Assembly (NCBI GenBank): GCA_020217035.1
Contig: JAIWOG010000204.1
Coordinates: 1 to 10,707 of the forward strand
DNA from: Magnetospirillum sp.
GTDB taxonomy: Bacteria; Pseudomonadota; Alphaproteobacteria; Rhodospirillales; Magnetospirillaceae
Direction: 5' to 3'
Length of the DNA stretch: 10,707 bases
Below are positions 6,308-10,707 of this stretch, piece by piece. A program made the translations under genes and the position numbers. Position 1 is the stretch's first letter. Each line of letters starts with the position of its first letter. The notes beneath the pieces are model-generated. The model was not told the DNA's origin. It saw nothing but the letters and a program-made list of their open reading frames with translations, and made no database searches.

Positions 6308-8620
6308 TTAAGTGGTCACACCAGTCCCCACTGCATCCCCGGCTGACGGCAGAGTGACCGCCAGTCGGGCGCCGCCGCCGGGATTGTCCTCGGCCCGGAT
6401 GTCGCCCCCCAGATGTTCGACGACGCGCCGGCAAAGGGCCAAGCCCATGCCCAGGCCGGGGATGGTGGGATGCGGGCCGCCGCGCTTGAACAGCCCGAAC
6501 ACCAACTCGCGGCTGTCGGGGGCGATGCCGGGGCCGTTGTCCTCGACGGCGAAGCCCGACCGGCCGCCATGGCTCCAGCCGATGACGCGAATACGGGGGG
6601 CTTGTTCCTCGCCGGAATATTTCAGGGCGTTGGACAAAAGATTCAGCACCAGACTGTAGATCTGCCTGGGATCGGCCTGGACCACCGGCAGCGGCTCGAC
6701 CACCTCGACCTTGGCGTGGCGCTCGTCCATGGCCGGGCGCAAATCGGCAAGAACCTGGGCGACGACCTCGGCCAGCGCCACCGGCTCCCTCTTTTCCTCG
6801 CGCTGGCCGATGCGGGCGTAATCCAGCAACGAGGTGATCATCGCCGCCATGCGCTTGGCCCCTTGCTCGGCCATGTCCATGTATTCGGCGGTGCCGGGAT
6901 CCAACTTGTCGGCCAAGGCGCGATGGGCCAAGGCGAGGAAGCTCGACACCATGCGCAACGGTTCCTGCAAATCGTGGGACACGGCGAAGGCGAAGTTTTC
7001 CAGTTCTGCGTTCGAACGCCGCAACTCCGCCATCAGTTCCTGGTTCCGCGCTTCCACCTGCTTGCGTTCGCTGATGTCGCGGAAAACCAGCACGACGCCG
7101 CGATCCCGGCCCTCGCCCCACGAGCCGACCATCAGTTCCACCGGAAAGCTGGTGCCGTCCTTGCGCCAGAACAGGTCGCTGGCGACATGGCGCGGCTTGC
7201 CGTCGGCCAGGCTGAGATGCACCGGACAATCCGCGGCGGGGTTGGGGGTGCCGTCGGCCCGTGAATGATGGATCAAGGCGTGGTGCGAACGTGCTTCCAG
7301 GTCGCCCAGGCTCCAGCCGGTCATACGTTGGGCCGCCGGGTTGGCGAAAATGGTCAAGCCTCGGCTGTCCAGGGCGATCATGCCGTCGATGGCGTTGTCC
7401 AAGATCAGCCGGTTCAGCTTGGAAACCTCGGTCAGTTCGGCTTCGATACGACGGTGTTCACGCGTTTCCGCCCGCAATTCGGCGACGGACCGGGCCAGGG
7501 ACGCCATTTCGTCGAACCCCTCGGCCACTCGCTTGGGCGGATTGTCCTCGGCCGTCTCCAGGTAGTCGCGCAAGCCTTGCAGGCGTCTGACCATGCCCCG
7601 GTTCACCGCCAGGCTCCCCGCTGTCGCCAGCACCAAGACGGCCAGCAAGATCAGATGCCAGGTGATCTCGCGCAGGACGGCATGTTCCTGGGCCTGGGCC
7701 TGGGCCATGCCTTCCTGGGCAGCCACGTCCATGACCTTGGCCACCGCGTCCAAGGCGGGAACCGAGGACGACGTGTAGGACGGCAATGCCTCCATCGGCA
7801 GGCGGTTGGCGACGAAAGCCGCCAACACCGCGTCCTGCAAGGGCCGGAAATTGCGGTAAACCTCGCGTTCCACCCCGGCCACCGCTTCCGCCAACGCCGC
7901 GTTGCCCGCCTGCGCCGCCTCGCGCCGCAAGCTGCTCCAGGCGGCGTCGCCCTGGCCGCGCAGCCGCGCCAGTTCCTGTATCTGCTCGGCCTTGGGGGGC
8001 TTTCCGGTGGCCAGGATGGCTGCGATGCGCGTCGATTCCACCCCCAGCGTGTTGCGCAGGTCGAAGGCGTGCAACGACACCCGGGCCAGGGGGGGAAGCT
8101 CTCCCTGGCGCCCCAGCAGGAACACGCTTTCCGGCACGCCTTCCAGCATGGCGGTCAGGGAATTGAACCATTGGCCGGGGAACAGCGGGTCACGCTGGGA
8201 CAGCGGGATGGACATGTAGAAATCGGCGCGTTGCCGCAAGTCGCCCAGCATTTGCTGCTGGCGCGACAGACGACGCGCCAAGGCGGTGTTGCCCTCGTCC
8301 AGCAATTGGATGGCGTGGCCGTATTCCTTGTCCACCAGCCCTCGCCGGTCGTCCAGGAAACGGCGGTTCTCCTCGCTGATCAGCGAATCGGCCCGCAACA
8401 CCACATTGGTGCGTCCGCGCTCGAAAGCCAGATGCTGGGCGCCACGGACGATGTGACCCAAGACCCTTTCGGCTTGATGCTGGTCACGCGCCAAGCTCAG
8501 CATCGTGCCTTGCCGGACCAGTTCGATCGACACCACCGTCGCCACGACCCCCAGGATCGTCAGCAACAACACCGTCAGCACTGTTTTTGCGGAAACCCGC
8601 GCCACCTTGTCCTCGGTCAC
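6308..8620 (-). CDS. Membrane sensor histidine kinase (helical sensor, HAMP, PAS, HisKA, HATPase)
   Basis: This 770-residue inner-membrane kinase has transmembrane helices at about 13-33 and 321-341. Between them lies a mostly helical, leucine- and alanine-rich periplasmic domain. Its early FERGRTNVVLRADS stretch near 66 recalls the ERG(S/T) helix of NIT-type sensors, but this is not a firm match. Then come HAMP (342-395), PAS/PAC (about 400-518, ending VLVFRDISERK), HisKA with AVSHDLQEPLR and phospho-acceptor His549, the N box LLSNALKYSG near 661, G1 DNGPGIA at 694 and G2 GLGMGLALC at 722. No receiver domain is present. The GTG at 8620 gives the longest form but has a weak ribosome site. A GTG at 8605 (codon 6) has GAGG five bases ahead and may be the true start. 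uspA follows 50 bp downstream on the same strand. Confidence 0.9.
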   Translation of the reverse strand: MTEDKVARVSAKTVLTVLLLTILGVVATVVSIELVRQGTMLSLARDQHQAERVLGHIVRGAQHLAFERGRTNVVLRADSLISEENRRFLDDRRGLVDKEYGHAIQLLDEGNTALARRLSRQQQMLGDLRQRADFYMSIPLSQRDPLFPGQWFNSLTAMLEGVPESVFLLGRQGELPPLARVSLHAFDLRNTLGVESTRIAAILATGKPPKAEQIQELARLRGQGDAAWSSLRREAAQAGNAALAEAVAGVEREVYRNFRPLQDAVLAAFVANRLPMEALPSYTSSSVPALDAVAKVMDVAAQEGMAQAQAQEHAVLREITWHLILLAVLVLATAGSLAVNRGMVRRLQGLRDYLETAEDNPPKRVAEGFDEMASLARSVAELRAETREHRRIEAELTEVSKLNRLILDNAIDGMIALDSRGLTIFANPAAQRMTGWSLGDLEARSHHALIHHSRADGTPNPAADCPVHLSLADGKPRHVASDLFWRKDGTSFPVELMVGSWGEGRDRGVVLVFRDISERKQVEARNQELMAELRRSNAELENFAFAVSHDLQEPLRMVSSFLALAHRALADKLDPGTAEYMDMAEQGAKRMAAMITSLLDYARIGQREEKREPVALAEVVAQVLADLRPAMDERHAKVEVVEPLPVVQADPRQIYSLVLNLLSNALKYSGEEQAPRIRVIGWSHGGRSGFAVEDNGPGIAPDSRELVFGLFKRGGPHPTIPGLGMGLALCRRVVEHLGGDIRAEDNPGGGARLAVTLPSAGDAVGTGVTT

Positions 8621-8775
8621 TTATGTATTCAGGCTTCCCTCTCCCAGACCAAAGTCTGGCATAGATCGCCTCCCAGGAAAACAGCCATCCCCCCTTATAA
8701 ACGAAATGGGCAGCTCCCATTTGCAAGCAATGGGGAAAGCCCCCCACGCGACCACGACAAAGCAGGGAACGCCGC
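8621..8775. promoter_or_regulatory. Divergent intergenic region with palindromes
   Basis: These 155 bases separate the divergent kinase and thioredoxin/NHL genes and must hold both promoters. A palindrome CCAGAC-CAAA-GTCTGG at 8644-8659 could be an operator or leader hairpin. An AT-rich CCTTATAAACG at about 8692-8702 may belong to the + strand promoter, though I cannot assign a paired -35 box with confidence. Confidence 0.4.
8704..8743 (+). promoter_or_regulatory. Mutually exclusive hairpins in the leader of the thioredoxin/NHL gene
   Basis: AAATGGG (8704-8710) can pair with CCCATTT (8716-8722). The CCCATT of that arm can instead pair with AATGGG (8729-8734), and GGGG (8732-8735) can pair with CCCC (8740-8743). 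Neighbouring stems share bases and cannot form together, which is the layout of attenuators and anti-terminators. No U-tract follows, so any control would more likely act on translation or through a protein. Function is inference only. Confidence 0.35.
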
Positions 8776-10209
8776 ATGTTCGGATTGACGCGAGCGCCCG
8801 ATTTCTCCCATCCCGGACTGCGATGGTTCAACGTCGAGCACCCGCTGTCGCTGGCGGCCCTGCGCGGCAAGCTGGTGTTGCTGGATTTCTGGACCTTCTG
8901 CTGCGTCAACTGCTTCCACACCCAACCGGTGCTGCGCCAGTTGGAACAGCGTTTCGCCAACGAACTGGCGGTGGTCGGCGTCCATAGCCCGAAATTCGAC
9001 CATGAACGCGACCCCCGCATGGTGGCCCAGGCCATCGACCGCTACGACATCACCCATCCGGTGGTCCACGATCCCGACATGGCCCTGTGGGACGCCTATT
9101 GCGTCCGCGCATGGCCGACCCTGGTACTGATCAGCCCCGAAGGCCGGGTGATCGGCCAATTATCCGGCGAACCCCACCCCGACCTGCTGCCCGAAGGAAT
9201 CGCCGAGATGATCGAGCGGTTCTTTTCCATGGGCAAGTTGCGCCCGCGGCCGCTGGACCTGGCGCCCCGGGTGGTGGCGGGCGGACGCTTGCGCTTTCCC
9301 GGCAAGATCAAGCGTGGTCCGGACGGTTTGTGGGCCCTGGCCGATTGCGGACATCATCAGGTGGTGCTGCTGGACGACCGGGGCACCGAGATTCGTCGGT
9401 ACGGCACCGGCGAGGCAGGTCGTCAAGACGGGGTCGAGGCCAGTTTCAACGGACCCGAAGGGGTGGCGCTGGACCGGGATTCCATCTATGTGGCCGACAC
9501 CCGCAACCACCTGATCCGCCGTATCGACCGCGCCAGCGGCATCACCACCACCATCGCCGGCCAGGGCTGGCGCGGCGGCACCTTGGGCGACGCCGCCCCG
9601 GCCCTGGGAACCGCCCTCGCCTCGCCCTGGGACATCGACGTCGGGGGCGGCATCCTGTACTTCGCCAATGCCGGCAGCCACCAATTGGGTGCCCTTCACC
9701 TGGAACACGGCCTGGTCTGGCGTCTGGCCGGCTGTGGCGCCGAAAACCTGGCCGACGGCGACGGCGAACAATGCCTGTTGGCGCAACCTTCCGGCCTGGC
9801 GCTATGTCCGGACAGCCAGTCGCTTTACTTCGCCGATTCCGAAACCTCGGCCTTGCGCCGCCTGTGCCTGAAGACCGGGCAGGTGGAAACCCTGGTGGGC
9901 GCTGGCCTGTTCGATTTCGGCGCCGCCAACGGCCCCTTGGCCCAGGCCCGCCTGCAGCACCCGCTGGGGGTCAGCGTCGCCGGCGGCCGCCTGTTCGTCG
10001 CCGACAGCTACAACCACGCCATCCGCGTCGTCGATCCCGCCACGGGCCAGGTCAGCGACCTCAACCACCTGACCGGAATCATGGATTTGTGCGAACCCGC
10101 CGGCATCGCCGCCGACGGCGACCACCGCCTGCTGTTGTCCGACACCAACAACCACCGCGTCCTGGAAGTGGACCTGCGCGACGGCATAGTCCGCGCCTGG
10201 GCGGCCTGA
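8776..10209 (+). CDS. Thioredoxin-fold/NHL-repeat protein, NHLRC2-like
   Basis: This 477-residue protein has no signal peptide or membrane helix, so it is probably cytoplasmic. Residues 1-150 form a thioredoxin-like domain with FWTFCCVNCFHTQP, where Cys43-Val-Asn-Cys46 is the likely redox pair. A probable cis-proline at 114 (RAWPTLVLI) and the strand LVLLDFW also fit this fold. Residues 165-477 form an NHL beta-propeller with repeated blade signatures: GPEGVALDRDSIYVADTRNH near 226, ASPWDIDVGGGILYFANAGSH near 282, QPSGLALCPDSQSLYFADSE near 337, HPLGVSVAGGRLFVADSYNH near 395, and EPAGIAADGDHRLLLSDTNNH near 440. The same domain order and the CC-x-N-C motif occur in NHLRC2; the extra C-terminal part of the animal protein is absent. 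The ATG has AGGG about nine bases upstream. The redox partner and biological role are unknown. Confidence 0.9.
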   Translation: MFGLTRAPDFSHPGLRWFNVEHPLSLAALRGKLVLLDFWTFCCVNCFHTQPVLRQLEQRFANELAVVGVHSPKFDHERDPRMVAQAIDRYDITHPVVHDPDMALWDAYCVRAWPTLVLISPEGRVIGQLSGEPHPDLLPEGIAEMIERFFSMGKLRPRPLDLAPRVVAGGRLRFPGKIKRGPDGLWALADCGHHQVVLLDDRGTEIRRYGTGEAGRQDGVEASFNGPEGVALDRDSIYVADTRNHLIRRIDRASGITTTIAGQGWRGGTLGDAAPALGTALASPWDIDVGGGILYFANAGSHQLGALHLEHGLVWRLAGCGAENLADGDGEQCLLAQPSGLALCPDSQSLYFADSETSALRRLCLKTGQVETLVGAGLFDFGAANGPLAQARLQHPLGVSVAGGRLFVADSYNHAIRVVDPATGQVSDLNHLTGIMDLCEPAGIAADGDHRLLLSDTNNHRVLEVDLRDGIVRAWAA

Positions 10210-10222
10210 GGTCTTAACCTGA

Positions 10223-10250
10223 TTGTCATAGAGCTTGCGCACGGTATCCT
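10223..10250 (+). promoter_or_regulatory. Probable sigma-70 type promoter of the small hypothetical gene
   Basis: TTGTCA at 10223-10228 (five of six consensus bases) and TATCCT at 10245-10250 (four of six) are separated by 16 bases in the gap after the thioredoxin/NHL gene. They would start transcription near 10257, about 20 bases before the next ATG. The spacing is slightly short, and the call rests on pattern only. Confidence 0.4.
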
Positions 10251-10277
10251 GGTCCCCTGGTTCGGGGGAGACACGCC

Positions 10278-10583
10278 ATGACGGCCAAGTCGCGTTCGCA
10301 GATCATCGGCGAGATCGAGGATTACATCGACAAGAACGGCGGGGTGTTCAGCCAATGGTTCGTCGGCTGCACCGGTGCTCCCAAGGGCATGCTGTTCACC
10401 CAGCATGGTGTCAAGCAGACGGGCGACGCCTGGATCGCCCGCCAAGCCAAGGACGACCTGGACGCCCACGACGTGGTGGAATATTTCGTGGCCACCCGCC
10501 GCACCAAGGGCCGCGCCAAGGAACGCAAGGACACCGACCTTTACGTCTACGCCTTCAAGGTCAAGTCGCACACCCGTATCTGA
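10278..10583 (+). CDS. Small conserved-type hypothetical protein with GIY-YIG-like pattern
   Basis: This is a 101-residue soluble protein with no signal peptide or membrane helix. A strong GGGGGAG ribosome site lies about seven bases before the ATG. I recall a widespread uncharacterised family with the pattern WYVG...P..RLF..H, then (A/S)WIYR, then E-YF, ending VYAYK.T.HT. This protein matches it as QWFVGCTGAPKGMLFTQHGV (24-43), DAWIARQA (50-57), VVEYFV (66-71) and LYVYAFKVKSHTRI (88-101). The order Y-V-G, basic residue, His, then Glu resembles the start of GIY-YIG nuclease folds, but the first GIY strand and the catalytic arginine are not evident here. An enzymatic role is therefore doubtful. 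The glycine-rich stretch that relatives have before the last strand is replaced by the charged TKGRAKERKDTD. Function is unknown. Confidence 0.75.
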   Translation: MTAKSRSQIIGEIEDYIDKNGGVFSQWFVGCTGAPKGMLFTQHGVKQTGDAWIARQAKDDLDAHDVVEYFVATRRTKGRAKERKDTDLYVYAFKVKSHTRI

Positions 10584-10707
10584 TACCGCTCGGCCGATGA
10601 ACTGACCCGTTGGGCCAATTCATTGGCCGGGCGTATTGCCCCTCGCCGGGCGCGGCCATCCGGCCGCTTGGCCGCCGCCGCAATGGCGGCTGGATACCGG
10701 CCAACGA
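10584..10707. other. GC-rich hairpin-rich tail without an identifiable gene
   Basis: A perfect hairpin GGCCAA-TTCA-TTGGCC lies at 10613-10628. It is followed by GGGC-GTATT-GCCC and by a GCCGCC/GGCGGC inverted repeat near the window edge. None is followed by a T-run. Two - strand frames stay open across the stretch, so the end of a convergent gene cannot be excluded, but I recognise no protein in it. Confidence 0.3.

Noticed and set aside
7265..8788. 507-codon + strand frame opposite the second kinase
   Set aside because: It has the same antisense composition, with no recognisable domain, and it runs over the divergent promoter region.
10584..10707. Possible C-terminal end of a convergent gene at the right edge
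   Set aside because: Two - strand frames are open, but neither gives a recognisable protein tail over about 40 codons, and GC-rich DNA is often open by chance.

Overview
The window is GC-rich, tightly packed bacterial DNA. Base composition, codon use and protein content suggest an alphaproteobacterium of the Rhodospirillales (Magnetospirillum-like). That is inferred from general character, not from a marker gene. There are seven protein-coding genes. No rRNA, tRNA, CRISPR array or transposase gene was seen.

Layout: (1) 1-2716, + strand: the end of a peptide-type ABC importer operon, with the C-terminal part of a periplasmic solute-binding protein and two inner-membrane permeases of the DppB and DppC types, joined by two ATGA overlaps. 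No ATPase gene is visible. (2) 2713-2984: a non-coding, MITE-like palindromic element between two convergent genes. It has perfect 35-bp outer inverted repeats (31 bp plus a CTAG target duplication) enclosing two long hairpins of about 98 bp each, so a single strand could fold as a three-way junction. (3) 2974-8620, - strand, in transcription order: a sensor histidine kinase (helical sensor, HAMP, PAS, HisKA, HATPase), a tandem universal stress protein with a likely terminator, and a second sensor kinase (dCache-like sensor, HAMP, PAS, HisKA, HATPase). Neither kinase has a receiver domain and no response regulator lies nearby. (4) 8621-8775: a divergent intergenic region with a small palindrome and a chain of mutually exclusive hairpins ahead of the next gene. 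(5) 8776-10209, + strand: a cytoplasmic thioredoxin-fold/NHL beta-propeller protein of the NHLRC2 type. (6) 10278-10583, + strand: a 101-residue conserved-type hypothetical protein with a faint GIY-YIG-like pattern and its own likely promoter. (7) 10584-10707: GC-rich, hairpin-rich DNA with no gene I can support.

How the parts may work together: the kinase/UspA/kinase block looks like a stress or environment-sensing module whose output regulator is encoded elsewhere. The best candidate for something undescribed is the structured element at 2713-2984. Removing it on paper shows that the kinase and permease genes would have overlapped tail to tail; the insertion gave the kinase a new stop codon and placed a strong bidirectional palindrome between the two transcripts. 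The mutually exclusive hairpins at 8704-8743 come second.
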